64,000 nt of DNA. Source: Tenacibaculum dicentrarchi. Its GTDB lineage: Bacteria; Bacteroidota; Bacteroidia; Flavobacteriales; Flavobacteriaceae. Position numbers and translations under genes: made by a program. The notes beneath the pieces were generated by a model. It saw nothing but the letters and a program-made list of their open reading frames with translations, had not been told where the DNA came from and ran no database searches. This document shows, in pieces, positions 18,411 through 27,842 of this stretch (within the stretch, counting starts at the first letter, position 1; every line of letters starts with the position of its first letter). The stretch covers positions 1,598,001 to 1,662,000 of the forward strand of contig NZ_OZ038524.1 in assembly GCF_964036635.1 (NCBI RefSeq). The letters are read 5' to 3'.

Positions 18411-19541
18411 GTGAAGAAAACCTCAGAACATATTACCTTAAAGCATTTACATATCAATAACTGCAAGATGATTGGGCTACAATTTAGCCCAAACAAGGTT
18501 ATTCATGCATTAATAAAAGAACTTCCTGAGCCTAAATGGAGTGCGGAGTTTAATATGGTTTATTTAAAGTATTCTAAGAAAAACATTAATGCTATTTTTC
18601 AAAAATTTAAAGGTGTTATCTGGATACATGGCAACGCTTTTTTCAAAGAAAAACCTATAAAAGACAATAGCTTACCCAATATAAATGGGTTTAGAAATAG
18701 GGTTAAAAAAGAAACTCTTAAGTATGCTCCTGAGAGTTACTTCTTAAAATTAGAGCTTAAAAGATACTCTTTAAACACTTGTAAAATCTATATTTCATTG
18801 TTTGAGAAATTTATAAATCATTTTTATCAACAACCAATAAATGATCTATCTGAAAAAGATATACAGCAGTATCTTCAAGTATTAGCGCATCAGAATAAAT
18901 CGAATAGTTATGTAAATCAATCTATAAACGCTATTAAATTTTACTATGAAACAGTGTTGGGTATGCCTAATCGATTTTACAGTGTAGATAGACCCAGAAA
19001 AGAACATAGGCTTCCTAAAATAATATCGAAAGAAGAAATTTTAGCTATTATAGATCACACAAATAATATAAAACATCGGTGTATTGTTAGCCTTTTATAT
19101 TCCGCAGGATTGCGTAGAAGTGAAATTCTTAATTTAAAGATAACGGATATAGACAGCAAAAGAATGCTAATACATGTTAACAATGCTAAGGGAAATAAAG
19201 ATAGGTATTCCTTACTTTCTACAACCGTTCTTAGAGAATTAAGGGTATATTATAAGGAGTGGCAACCTAAAACGTATTTGTTTGAAGGCAAGAAAGGGCA
19301 AAAATATTCACCTGAAAGTGTCGCTGTAATTGTTAAAAGAGCTACAAAAAAAGCTGGTATTCTAAAGAGAGTAACACCGCATATGTTAAGACATTCTTTT
19401 GCGACTCACCTTTTAGAAGGTGGTACTAATTTACGCTATATCCAAAATTTATTAGGGCATCGCTCTAGTAAAACAACAGAAATTTACACTCATGTTGCCT
19501 CTCATAATTTTAAATCAATTAAAAATCCCCTAGATTTATAA
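18411..19541 (+). CDS. tyrosine recombinase adjacent to the cassette array (Xer-like, not IntI)
   Basis: Start chosen at GTG 18411 (376 residues), because the 15 codons from ATG 18366 are purely hydrophobic/AT-derived and overlap the palindromes. Numbering from 18366, the catalytic residues are R250 (AGLRRSE), K275 (NAKGNKDR), H339 and R342 (HMLRHSF), H365 (LLGHRSS) and Y374 (EIYTHV), all intact. A SAM-like core-binding domain spans about 120-205. An additional N-terminal domain of about 100 residues (IGLQFSPNKVIHALI, PKWSAEFNMVYLKYS) precedes it. IntI integrases carry an extra segment of about 35 residues between the KDR strand and the HxLRH motif. Here that interval is short, as in XerC/XerD, so this is not a canonical integron integrase. 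The array of attC-like sites begins 43 bp after its stop, which makes it the likely cassette recombinase. Confidence 0.9.
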   Translation: MKKTSEHITLKHLHINNCKMIGLQFSPNKVIHALIKELPEPKWSAEFNMVYLKYSKKNINAIFQKFKGVIWIHGNAFFKEKPIKDNSLPNINGFRNRVKKETLKYAPESYFLKLELKRYSLNTCKIYISLFEKFINHFYQQPINDLSEKDIQQYLQVLAHQNKSNSYVNQSINAIKFYYETVLGMPNRFYSVDRPRKEHRLPKIISKEEILAIIDHTNNIKHRCIVSLLYSAGLRRSEILNLKITDIDSKRMLIHVNNAKGNKDRYSLLSTTVLRELRVYYKEWQPKTYLFEGKKGQKYSPESVAVIVKRATKKAGILKRVTPHMLRHSFATHLLEGGTNLRYIQNLLGHRSSKTTEIYTHVASHNFKSIKNPLDL

Positions 19542-19586
19542 AAAATATATGATATATATATGTAATAGTACGTATATTTGGTTGTT
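19542..19586 (+). other. attI-like junction between recombinase and first cassette
   Basis: AT-rich segment ending in GTATATTTGGTT followed by the first core GTTGTAA at 19584. The second copy of the same gene-less cassette (56325) starts at exactly the equivalent base, which fixes the boundary. The left side has no hairpin partner, unlike every other core in the array, as expected for a primary attachment site. Confidence 0.6.
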
Positions 19587-20135
19587 GTAATTAATGGCGG
19601 AATTTCAGCCTGAAATTCCTAATTAGTGATTTATCTTTTCTAGAAATTAATATTGAATAATATTACGCTGGAAAAATTGAAAATGACTGCTACTCTATTT
19701 TTAGAAAGTAAATCCTAAAAAAGAGAAAAAAACAGAATTAAACTCTGAAAAGTAAAGCGTGAATAAATCTGTGGAAATTAATTAAAGTGGAGTTTGAAGC
19801 AGAAACGTGAAAAAAGAAAGAATTTAAAGCTGAAATTAATTAAAGCGGAGTTTTAAGCGGAAACGTAAAAAAAAGGCAGAAATTAACGCTGAAAATAAAG
19901 CGTGAATTAATTAAGGCGGAGTTTTAAGTAGAAACGTAAAAAAAGAAAGAGAAATAAAACGGAAAAATTGAAAATTAAGAAATGAGAAATTTAGTTAGAA
20001 AATCACTAATTACAACAACATATATAATTTATTGCTAGTACTTATCTACTTACGAAAATCCTTAGGGGATTTTCTATTCCGTTTTTATTTAATATATTTA
20101 GAACTTGAAACACGCAACAAACCATATATAAAACC
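19584..20135 (+). other. cassette 1, gene-less family F
   Basis: No plausible gene. The body contains three copies of a purine-rich unit (AATTAATTAAAGyGGAGTTT, then AAGCGGAAACGTAAAAAAA). Nearly the same cassette recurs as cassette 44, which lacks 16 bp between short direct repeats. Confidence 0.75.
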
Positions 20136-20138
20136 GTT
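20010..20138 (+). repeat. attC-like site 1 (type A)
   Basis: Left core TTACAAC pairs with its own cassette start GTTGTAA. Stem halves begin ATATATAATTTATTGC and end GCAACAAACCATATAT; cap hairpin GAAAATCC/GGATTTTC. Ends in CGTT at 20135-20138. Confidence 0.8.
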
Positions 20139-20579
20139 AACCTGCATTAAGCCAAATTACACGAAATATTAACGTAATTAAACATTTTCGAAAAGTAAAA
20201 TTCTGACAAAGATTACATGAATCTGTTTGTAATGAAAACAGCGGACTTTCTAGCTTGTTTGCGCAATAGAAACGGAATCGTAAAACAGCAGATTTTGACA
20301 AATATTACGCAAAAATTTGTCTATAATTTTGAAATGAAAATGGCGGACTTTTTAGCTCGTTTACGCAATAGAAAATAAAAAAATGTTCGGAATATTGCCG
20401 ATTTTAGATTTTTTCACGTAAGTTTATATCAAAATTTAGACAAGTTAAACGCCCAATAAAAACGCTGAAAAATATGTGATTTTATAACGGTATTTTAATT
20501 AAAAAAGAAAAAAACGCACGTTAACAAAGTGTATGAGCGCATATTTTCCTGGCGGAAAAATACGCCACATACACATGGC
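20136..20579 (+). other. cassette 2, gene-less family A
   Basis: Starts GTTAACCTGCATTAAGCC. No open frame worth calling. Contains two tandem units starting A(T/C)TCTGACAAAGATTACG at 20200 and ATTTTGACAAATATTACG at 20292 (spacing 92 bp), a dyad TCGG-N7-CCGA at 20387-20401, and a conserved 3' module (20437-20500) shared with family B. Family A has 13 copies of 443-452 bp in this window. Confidence 0.8.
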
Positions 20580-20582
20580 GTT
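20519..20582 (+). repeat. attC-like site 2 (type B)
   Basis: Short type (64 bp). Left core CGTTAAC, stem GTGTATG/CATACAC, inner arms TTTTCC/GGAAAA around TGGC, right core GTTAAC. Confidence 0.8.
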
Positions 20583-21028
20583 AACCTGCATTAAGCCAAA
20601 TTACACGAAATATTAACGTAATTAAACATTTTCGAAAAGTAAAATTCTGACAAAGATTACGTGAATCTGTTTGTAATGAAAACAGCGGATTTCCTAGCTT
20701 ATTTGCGCAATCAAAACGGAATTGTAAAACAGCAGATTTTGAAAAATATCACGCAAGAATTTGTCTATAATTCCGAAATGAAAATGGCGGACTTTTTAGC
20801 TCGTTTGCGCAATCGAAAATAAAAATGAATAAATGTTCTGAATATTCCCGATTTTAGATTTTTTCACGTAAGTTTATATCAAAATTTAGACAAGTTAAAC
20901 GCCCAATAAAAACGCTGAAAAATATGTGATTTTATAACGGTATTTTAATTAAAAAAGAAAAAACGCACGTTAACAAAGTGTATGAGCGCATATTTTCCTA
21001 GCGGAAAAATACGCCACATACACATGGC
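20580..21028 (+). other. cassette 3, gene-less family A
   Basis: 449 bp, same organisation as cassette 2 with scattered substitutions. No gene seen. Confidence 0.8.
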
Positions 21029-21031
21029 GTT
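20968..21031 (+). repeat. attC-like site 3 (type B)
   Basis: Left core CGTTAAC, stem GTGTATG/CATACAC; cap has TAGC instead of TGGC. Confidence 0.8.
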
Positions 21032-21471
21032 AACCTGCATTAAGCCAAATTACACGGAATATTAACGTAATTAAGCGTTTTCGAAAAGTAAAATCCTGAC
21101 AAAGATTACGTGAATCTGTTTGTAATGAAAATAGCGGACTTTCTAGCTCGTTTACGCAATCGAAACGGAATCGTAAAACAGTAGATTTTGACAAATATCA
21201 CGTAAGAATTTGTCTATAATTCCGAAATGAAAATGGCGGACTTTTTAGCTCGTTTACGCAATAGAAAATAAAAAAATGTTCGGAATATTGCCGATTTTAG
21301 ATTTTTTCACGTAAGTTTATATCAAAATTTAGACAAGTTAAACGCCGAATAAAAACGCTGAAAAATATGTGATTTTATAACGGTATTTTAATTAAAAAAG
21401 AAAAAACGCACGTTAACAAAGTGTATGAGCGCATATTTTCCTGGCGGAAAAATACGCCACATACACATGGC
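21029..21471 (+). other. cassette 4, gene-less family A
   Basis: 443 bp, the shortest family A copy. No gene seen. Confidence 0.8.
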
Positions 21472-21474
21472 GTT
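21411..21474 (+). repeat. attC-like site 4 (type B)
   Basis: Left core CGTTAAC, stem GTGTATG/CATACAC, followed by CGTTGTGC of cassette 5. Confidence 0.8.
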
Positions 21475-21491
21475 GTGCTTAATTACAAAAT

Positions 21492-21926
21492 ATGGAATTT
21501 GAAAAATTAATCGGAAAAGATTTTGAAAAAATAAAATCTGACTTCAAATCATACAAAATAGAAAATAATGACTTTGAACTTGAACTTGAAGAAGGTTTTG
21601 AGAAGGAGTTTTATATAAATGCAGAAGACGAATCATTTGAAATGATTTTGACAAAAAATAAAATTATACATACAATTTTTATATACCCAAATGAAAGTGG
21701 AGAATTCTCATTTGCAGACTATAACATTAATATGGGTAAAACTGAAATTAGAAAACGTTTTGGAAACCCTAATAAAAAAGGAGGTCCAATGTCAAATTCA
21801 ATAATTGGAGTAAGCGGAGGTTTTGATAGGTTTGATAGAGAGATTTCGTATCACTTTGAATATGCAGATGAAAATCAAACTAAATTGAAAAAGATTACAT
21901 TGATGTCTTTAAATGTAGCTCCTTAA
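21492..21926 (+). CDS. cassette 5 protein, unknown
   Basis: 144 residues, acidic, no signal peptide or membrane helix. It has beta-rich segments and a conserved-looking block MGKTEIRKRFGNPNKKGGP, then GGFDRFDREISYHFEY. The pattern recalls small immunity-type or DUF proteins, but I cannot name the family. It is the only gene of cassette 5 (21472-22061) and starts 20 bp after the GTT core, so it must rely on read-through or an external promoter. Confidence 0.75.
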   Translation: MEFEKLIGKDFEKIKSDFKSYKIENNDFELELEEGFEKEFYINAEDESFEMILTKNKIIHTIFIYPNESGEFSFADYNINMGKTEIRKRFGNPNKKGGPMSNSIIGVSGGFDRFDREISYHFEYADENQTKLKKITLMSLNVAP

Positions 21927-21935
21927 AAAAACTAA

Positions 21936-22064
21936 GCACAACAATGTATAACCGCAATTACGGCGGATTCGACTACGTCCGAATCCAATCGAAATTGCTA
22001 AGGTCAGTGCTAAACCGAAAATAATCGCTAATTTAACCCGTAACTGACGGTTATACCAACCGTT
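21936..22064 (+). repeat. attC-like site 5 (unique type)
   Basis: Left core GCACAAC pairs with GTTGTGC at 21472. Stem GTATAACCG/CGGTTATAC. The remaining hairpin (CGGATTCG/CGAATCC) is unlike the other types. Confidence 0.75.
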
Positions 22065-22790
22065 AACTTTCATTTAAAAAAAATACGTGAAATTGGCAAA
22101 ATAAAGCGTTATCTTAAAGTAGAATCCTGATAAATATTACGCAAGTAGAAACGGAATCGTAAAGCTGTAGATTTTGACAAATATTATGTAATAATCTGTC
22201 TGTAATTCTGAAATTAAAACGGCGGAATTTCTAGCTCGTTTGCGTTATCGGAAATGGAAAACTGTGGGATTCTGACAAATATTACGCAAGAATTTGTCTG
22301 TAATTCTGAAATGAAAATGGCGGAATTTTAACCTATTTATCCAATAGAAACGGAATCGTAAAGCAGCAGATTTTGACAAATATTACGCATGAATTTGTTT
22401 GTGATTCCGAAATGAAAACGGCGGAATTTTAGCCTGTTTGCGCAATTAGGAATGGAAATGAAAAAAACTGTTCGGAATATTCTCGATTTTAGATTTTTTT
22501 CACGTAAGTTTATATGAAAATTTAGACAAGTTAAACGCCGAATAAAAACGCTGAAAAATATGTGATTTTATATCGGTATTTTAATTGTAAAAAAGGAAAA
22601 ATAAACGAAAAGTTAACAGTATGTATAAGTAATAAGGGAAATTGCTAAGTTGAAAATTTTGTGATTATTTACGAAATCCACCAAAGTTGAAATTTTATGG
22701 TTGAAGAAAATAACAATAAAATTGCAAATTTGGTTAAGTGCTTAAATGAAATTTATTACAAATCAAATCCTTACTACTTATACACGAGTC
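22062..22790 (+). other. cassette 6, gene-less family B
   Basis: 729 bp. Starts GTTAACTTTCATTT. Three tandem units begin at 22171, 22269 and 22370 (ATT(T/C)TGACAAATATTA; spacing 98 and 101 bp), followed by the 3' module also found in family A. No convincing gene. Confidence 0.75.
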
Positions 22791-22793
22791 GTT
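22611..22793 (+). repeat. attC-like site 6 (type E, long)
   Basis: Left core AGTTAAC pairs with GTTAACT at 22062. Outer stem GTATAAGTAATAA/TTACTACTTATAC with one A.C mismatch. 183 bp in all; the same type closes cassette 20. Confidence 0.75.
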
Positions 22794-22818
22794 GTATAAC
22801 ATTAAAAAAAATAAAAAT

Positions 22819-23847
22819 ATGAAAGTAATCCTAAAAATTATTAAGTGGATTGGGAAATTTATTGGTGGTATTTTATTACTACTTATATTATTGGGTTTAG
22901 GCTACCGATTGTTTAATTCAAAACCAGTTCCACCTGGTAAATTAGTTGATGTCAATGGCACTGAACTTCATATAAGAGCAGAAGGTAAAATAAATAATTT
23001 ACCAACCATTATTCTCGAATCAGGTGCAAATGGTCATACAGATATGCTTCATTGGATAGCGGAAGGATTAAAGAAAAATATGAGAGTTGTACGCTATGAT
23101 AGAGAAGGAAAATGGTTTAGCGAACCAAGTAAAGACAGTATTACACCAGAATTTTATGCCCATCAATTACACGAATTACTTGAAAAAAATGGAGAAAAAC
23201 CACCTTATATTTTAGCGGGTCACTCTATGGGCGGAGTCTACACTCGAATATTCAGAGATTTGTATCCGAATGAAGTAATAGGAATGGTGTTCCTTGATTC
23301 GAGTCATCCAGAACAATGGAAACGATTGGAACAAAAAGAATTGATTCCAAATAGTCAAATTAACTTTTTGAAAGTTATTGCAGTAATTTCAGATTTAGGC
23401 TTAAGAGGAATATACAATAAAATTGTAAGTCCAAAGCCTAGAAATGATGGTTTACCTCAAGAATGTCATATCCGTAATTTTAATCTAGTAAGTTCTTCAG
23501 GTAAAGTTTATCGTAGGAATCTAAAAGAAAATAGTATCAATGATGATATTCTTAAGCGGGCAGGTCAAGCAAGTGATTTGGATTCATTACCTGTTTTGGT
23601 TTTTACCGCTACTGAACAATATCGAGAATCTCAGAAAGAAAAATATAGAAATCAAGGTATTGATCCCGACAAACAAATTCAATTATGGTTTGAAATGCAA
23701 AAAGAATTAAAAGAACTATCTACGAACGGGAAACAATTTATTATTGAAGGAAGTCACGGTACTATAATTACAAAAAAAGAAAATGCTGAAATAATTAATA
23801 AAGAAATACTTTTAATGGCTGAAAAAATTGAAAAGGATAATAAATAA
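22819..23847 (+). CDS. membrane-anchored alpha/beta hydrolase
   Basis: 342 residues from ATG 22819. An N-terminal membrane helix (about 8-30) anchors the enzyme. The hydrolase fold has the nucleophile elbow GHSMGG (S136), an acidic residue in VFLDSSHPEQW and a C-terminal histidine in EGSHGTII. It probably hydrolyses an ester or amide; the substrate is unknown. It is alone in cassette 7 (22791-23977), starts 28 bp after the core and is preceded by an A-rich leader. Confidence 0.88.
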   Translation: MKVILKIIKWIGKFIGGILLLLILLGLGYRLFNSKPVPPGKLVDVNGTELHIRAEGKINNLPTIILESGANGHTDMLHWIAEGLKKNMRVVRYDREGKWFSEPSKDSITPEFYAHQLHELLEKNGEKPPYILAGHSMGGVYTRIFRDLYPNEVIGMVFLDSSHPEQWKRLEQKELIPNSQINFLKVIAVISDLGLRGIYNKIVSPKPRNDGLPQECHIRNFNLVSSSGKVYRRNLKENSINDDILKRAGQASDLDSLPVLVFTATEQYRESQKEKYRNQGIDPDKQIQLWFEMQKELKELSTNGKQFIIEGSHGTIITKKENAEIINKEILLMAEKIEKDNK

Positions 23848-23854
23848 AAACGTT

Positions 23855-23980
23855 ATACAACAATGTATATAAATCATTGGGCAATAGGCGATTAAACCAA
23901 AGTTAGTACTTGTAAATAAAGATAGAGATAAACCGAAACAAAGTGCTTATAAATGCCCAACGCTTCATATACCAACCGTT
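23855..23980 (+). repeat. attC-like site 7 (unique type)
   Basis: Left core ATACAAC pairs with GTTGTAT at 22791. Stem GTATATAAATCATTGGGC against GCCCAACGCTTCATATAC, with A.C at positions 7 and 12 and one T.C. Confidence 0.8.
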
Positions 23981-24427
23981 AACCTGCATTAAGCCAAATT
24001 ACACGGAATATTAACGGAATTAAGCGTTTTCGAAAAGTAAAATCCTGACAAAGATTACGTGAATCTGTTTGTAATGAAAATAGCGGACTTTCTAGCTCGT
24101 TTGCGCAATAGAAACGGAATCGTAAAACAGCAGATTTTAAAAAATATTACGTAAGATTTTGCTTATAATTCCGAAATGAAAATGGCGGACTTTTTAGCTC
24201 GTTTACGCAATCGAAAATAAAAATGAAAAAATGTTCGGAATATTCCCGATGTTAGATTTTTTAGCGTAAGTTTATATGAAAATTTAGACAAGTTAAACGC
24301 CGAATAAAAACGCTGAAAAATATGTGATTTTATAACGGTATTTTAATTAAAAAAGAAAAAAACGCACGTTAACAAAGTGTATGAGCGCATATTTTCCTGG
24401 CGGAAAAATACGCCACATACACATGGC
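23978..24427 (+). other. cassette 8, gene-less family A
   Basis: 450 bp family A copy. No gene seen. Confidence 0.8.
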
Positions 24428-24430
24428 GTT
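24367..24430 (+). repeat. attC-like site 8 (type B)
   Basis: Left core CGTTAAC, stem GTGTATG/CATACAC. Confidence 0.8.
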
Positions 24431-24871
24431 AACCTGCATTAAGCCAAATTACACGGAATATTAACGGAATTAAGCGTTTTCGAAAAGTAAAATCCTGACA
24501 AAGATTACGTGAATATATTTGTAATGAAAATAGCCGACTTTCTAGCTCGTTTACGCAATAGAAACGGAATCGTAAAACAGCAGATTTTGAAAAATATTAC
24601 GTAAGATTTTGCTTATAATTCTGAAATGAAAATGGCGGACTTTTTAGCTCGTTTACGCAATAGAAAATAAAAAAATGTTCGAAATATTGCCGATTTTAGA
24701 TTTTTTAGCGTAAGTTTATATGAAAATTTAGACAAGTTAAACGCCGAATAAAAATGCTGAAAAATATGTGATTTTATAACGGTATTTTAATTAAAAAAGA
24801 AAAAAACGCACGTTAACAAAGTGTATGAGCGCATATTTTCCTAGCGGAAAAATACGCCACATACACATGGC
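24428..24871 (+). other. cassette 9, gene-less family A
   Basis: 444 bp family A copy directly after another family A copy. No gene seen. Confidence 0.8.
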
Positions 24872-24874
24872 GTT
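24811..24874 (+). repeat. attC-like site 9 (type B)
   Basis: Left core CGTTAAC, stem GTGTATG/CATACAC, cap TAGC. Confidence 0.8.
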
Positions 24875-25382
24875 AGCTTTCATTAACAAAAAAAATGCGT
24901 GAAATTGGAAAAATAAAGCGTTTTCCTAAAGTAGAATCCTGATAAATATTACGCAATTAGAAATGGAATTTTAACGCAGAAGATTTTGAAAAATATTACG
25001 TAAGAATCTGTCCGCAATTATGAAATAGAAACGGTGGAATTTTATCCTGTTTATGCAATCGGAAATGAAAAACTGTGGGATTCTGACAAATATTACGCAA
25101 GAATTTGTCTGTAATTATGAAATGGAAACGGCAGACTTTAGCCTGTTTATGCAATCAGAAATGAAAATTTAGACAAGTTAAACGCCGAATAAAAATGCTG
25201 AAAAATATGTAGTTTTATATCGGTATTTTAATTGTAAAAAAGGAAAAATAAACGAAAAGCTAACAAAATATATAATTTATTGCTAGTGCTCGCCTACCTA
25301 CGAAAATCCTTAGGGGATTTTCTATTTCGTTTTTATTTACTAAATTAGTTGCTCGAAAAACGCAACAAACCATATATAAACC
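24872..25382 (+). other. cassette 10, gene-less family B
   Basis: 511 bp, starts GTTAGCTTTCATTAAC. Contains two to three of the repeat units seen in cassette 6 and a shortened 3' module. No convincing gene. Confidence 0.75.
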
Positions 25383-25385
25383 GTT
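25258..25385 (+). repeat. attC-like site 10 (type A)
   Basis: Left core AGCTAAC pairs with GTTAGCT at 24872. Stem TATATAATTTATTGC/GCAACAAACCATATA with A.C mismatches; cap GAAAATCC/GGATTTTC. Confidence 0.8.
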
Positions 25386-25836
25386 AGCTTTCATTAACAA
25401 AAAATTACGCAAAATTGGAAAAATAAAGCGGTTTAAAAAAGTAGAATCCTGATAAATATTACGCAAGAATCTGTCTGTAATTCTGAAATGAAAACGGCAG
25501 ACTTTAGCCTGTTTATGTAATCGGAAATGAAAAACTGTAGGATTCTGACAAATATTACGGAAAAATATGTTTGTAATTATGAAATGGAAACGGCAGACTT
25601 TAGCCTGTTTATGCAATCAGAAATGAAAATTTAGACAAGTTAAACGCCGAATAAAAACGCTGAAAATATGTGATTTTATATCGGTATTTTAATTGTAAAA
25701 AAAATAACGAAAAGCTAACAAAGTATATAAAAAATGCTTAATTTAGTCATAATACAAAAGTCAGTGCCGTTTTGCTACATCTGATTTTCCTGCGGAAAAT
25801 CCTCGCACACAAAACAGCACTTTTCATATACAAACC
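25383..25836 (+). other. cassette 11, gene-less family B
   Basis: 454 bp. Two repeat units plus the 3' module. A minus-strand frame across it reflects the internal repeat and I do not regard it as a gene. Confidence 0.75.
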
Positions 25837-25839
25837 GTT
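25713..25839 (+). repeat. attC-like site 11 (type C)
   Basis: Left core AGCTAAC. Stem GTATATAAAAAATGCT/AGCACTTTTCATATAC with A.C at positions 7 and 12. Inner arms GTTTTG/CAAAAC and GATTTTCC/GGAAAATC. Confidence 0.8.
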
Positions 25840-25868
25840 GTAAAGAATTAACAAAAACGAAAACTCAA

Positions 25869-26993
25869 ATGAACATTAAATATTTTTTTTTATTTTTTAT
25901 AACATCTTTTTCTTTTGGACAAACCATTGAAGAACAATACAGAGAAGCTTTATACAATACAGCCTATAACAATAATTTACAGAAAATTTTCGATAAAATT
26001 GTTGAGATTAAACCTCTTATAGCTACTGGTGATGATGATAAGGTTCTAGATTATTTATTACAACCTAATTCTGATTTTATTGTAACTCAGATAACATATA
26101 GAATTTTAGGAACTTTACCTGATGATAACCTGGAAAAAGATGGAAGTTTGGAAAGGGTTGGAATTGTAGATTTGATAGGAACACATCAATTTAAACCTGA
26201 AAAATATTCAATCTACTTAGATAGTTATGACGAAAAGCTTGATGAGAGAACTGTACTTGACTATCCTAAATCTTGGGAAGGAATGGATATGGAACTTGAT
26301 ATTATATCTCTTTCTTTTACAACAACTCCTGATGGAGAGACTATAAAATATATTAAGAGAAAAAGAAGTATCTCTATAGCAAAGTTAGATTACCTCCTTT
26401 ATAAAAACCCAGAATTAAAAAAGATTAAACTTACTCCTTCTCAGAAAGAAGAAATTAAAAATTCGAACCTAATTAAGGTTACAAGAAATATCAATTGGTC
26501 TCATAAAGATTTTGACTGTGATAATAGCGAAATAGAGATCTTAAAATTAAATAGAATATGGGGTGCTGATTTTTTGCAAGGAGCAATGTATAACTTACCA
26601 GAATGTATACAATACTTTGATAAATTAAAAGAAATTAGATTTTCTAATCACGAAATAAATCAAATACCAGAATATTTATCTTCTATGAAAACTTTAGAAG
26701 TGATCTATTTACCTAAGAATAAAATATTTTATTTACCTAAAAATCTAGGTGAATTCACTTCTTTAAAAGAAATAGATGTGTCTAATAATTTCATTTTAAA
26801 CCTTCCTGAGACTACATTTTTTCCTCTAAAAATTGAAAAAATTAATTTATCTAATAATTATTTGACTAAAATACCTAAACAAATATATAAATTAAAACAC
26901 TTAATACATCTTAATTTAAAAGGAAATAAAATATCAAAAAAGGATATTTTTAAATTAAAAAAGAAATTAAAAAACTGTGAGATATTATACTAA
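25869..26993 (+). CDS. secreted leucine-rich-repeat protein
   Basis: 374 residues. Signal peptide at about 1-18 (MNIKYFFLFFITSFSFGQ). The C-terminal half (about 235-370) carries five or six leucine-rich repeats of the LxxLxLxxNxIxxLP kind (TLEVIYLPKNKIFYLPKNL, SLKEIDVSNNFILNLPE), suited to protein binding. The N-terminal half is unclassified. Only gene of cassette 12 (25837-27127), 32 bp after the core. Confidence 0.85.
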   Translation: MNIKYFFLFFITSFSFGQTIEEQYREALYNTAYNNNLQKIFDKIVEIKPLIATGDDDKVLDYLLQPNSDFIVTQITYRILGTLPDDNLEKDGSLERVGIVDLIGTHQFKPEKYSIYLDSYDEKLDERTVLDYPKSWEGMDMELDIISLSFTTTPDGETIKYIKRKRSISIAKLDYLLYKNPELKKIKLTPSQKEEIKNSNLIKVTRNINWSHKDFDCDNSEIEILKLNRIWGADFLQGAMYNLPECIQYFDKLKEIRFSNHEINQIPEYLSSMKTLEVIYLPKNKIFYLPKNLGEFTSLKEIDVSNNFILNLPETTFFPLKIEKINLSNNYLTKIPKQIYKLKHLIHLNLKGNKISKKDIFKLKKKLKNCEILY

Positions 26994-27001
26994 AAAACTC
27001 T

Positions 27002-27130
27002 TTACAACACCGTATATAATTTATTGCTAGTTCTTGCCTACTTACGAAATTCCTCGCGGACTTTCTTGGTCGGTAATTATTTACTAAATTAGTTGCTTGA
27101 AACACGCAACAAACCATATACAAAAACGTT
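27002..27130 (+). repeat. attC-like site 12 (type A)
   Basis: Left core TTACAAC; the pairing extends through TCTTTACAAC with GTTGTAAAGA at 25837. Stem GTATATAATTTATTGC/GCAACAAACCATATAC with A.C at 7, 8 and 12. Confidence 0.82.
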
Positions 27131-27157
27131 GTGGTTAATGTCCGAAACGAAAAAGAA

Positions 27158-27676
27158 ATGAATAAAACAGATTGGAAACGACACGATTCTAGAATTGAAA
27201 GTTATCAGATTTTGATTGATGGAATTGAGAATTCTATTCTTCAATTGAGAGATAAACTTGAAAAAATTGAGTGGTACGATGGACTTTGGTTTTTAGAAGA
27301 ATCAGAACCAATATACGGATTAGCTTTTGTAGCACTTCAAAATTACATCAATAGCAGTATTTATGATAGATTTGATAATTCTGAAAAGAAAATTGTAAAA
27401 TATAAATTAGGAGAGCAAATTGATCAGCATTTGAGAACTGATATTGAATTAATAATTGGATTGGCTAATTATTTTAAGCATAGAGAAGATAATGGAAAAC
27501 TTCATAAAGGAACGCAAAATATCCTAAACGATTTAGATTTTAGATATGATAAAGAGGTCGATATTGTAGATTCTCCAATTTTTAAAGGATTAGATTTATT
27601 GACTAATAAATGGGAATTGAACGACTTATTGGAAAGAACATCTTCTTGGAGAGAAAAACTGTGGACTGAAAAATAA
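27158..27676 (+). CDS. cassette 13 protein, unknown
   Basis: 172 residues from ATG 27158; a GTG-initiated extension to 27131 would run into the cassette boundary and is unlikely. Mostly helical, with the block ELIIGLANYFKHREDNGKLHKGT near 97-119. No domain I can name. Only gene of cassette 13 (27128-27812), 30 bp after the core. Confidence 0.75.
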   Translation: MNKTDWKRHDSRIESYQILIDGIENSILQLRDKLEKIEWYDGLWFLEESEPIYGLAFVALQNYINSSIYDRFDNSEKKIVKYKLGEQIDQHLRTDIELIIGLANYFKHREDNGKLHKGTQNILNDLDFRYDKEVDIVDSPIFKGLDLLTNKWELNDLLERTSSWREKLWTEK

Positions 27677-27685
27677 AAACACTAA

Positions 27686-27815
27686 CCACAACACCGTACA
27701 AAATTAATTGCTTGGTTAGAGCTTACTTACGAAAGTCCTCACGGACTTTCTTGGTCAGTAATTATTTACTAAATTTATAGCTTAAACACGCAACTAAATC
27801 TTGTACAAACCCGTT
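27686..27815 (+). repeat. attC-like site 13 (type A variant)
   Basis: Left core CCACAAC, extended TAACCACAAC, pairs with GTTGTGGTTA at 27128. Stem GTACAAAATTAATTGC/GCAACTAAATCTTGTAC. Confidence 0.8.
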
Positions 27816-27842
27816 AGCACCAATTTAGAAAAAAATCGATAT

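Noticed and set aside
18411..19541. Recombinase as an ordinary XerC/XerD or phage integrase
   Set aside because: Xer proteins lack the N-terminal extra domain and do not sit at the head of attC-like arrays; no phage genes or tRNA attachment site are near. Kept as a Xer-like but array-linked enzyme.
20136..20579. Family A units as insertion sequences or MITEs
   Set aside because: They lack terminal inverted repeats plus target duplications; their ends follow the same GTT/AAC cassette rule as coding units.
25260..25616. Minus-strand frame of 118 codons with a repeated HKQAKVCRFHF motif
   Set aside because: It runs over an attC and the internal DNA repeats of a gene-less cassette; equivalent frames are broken in other copies, so it is a repeat artefact.
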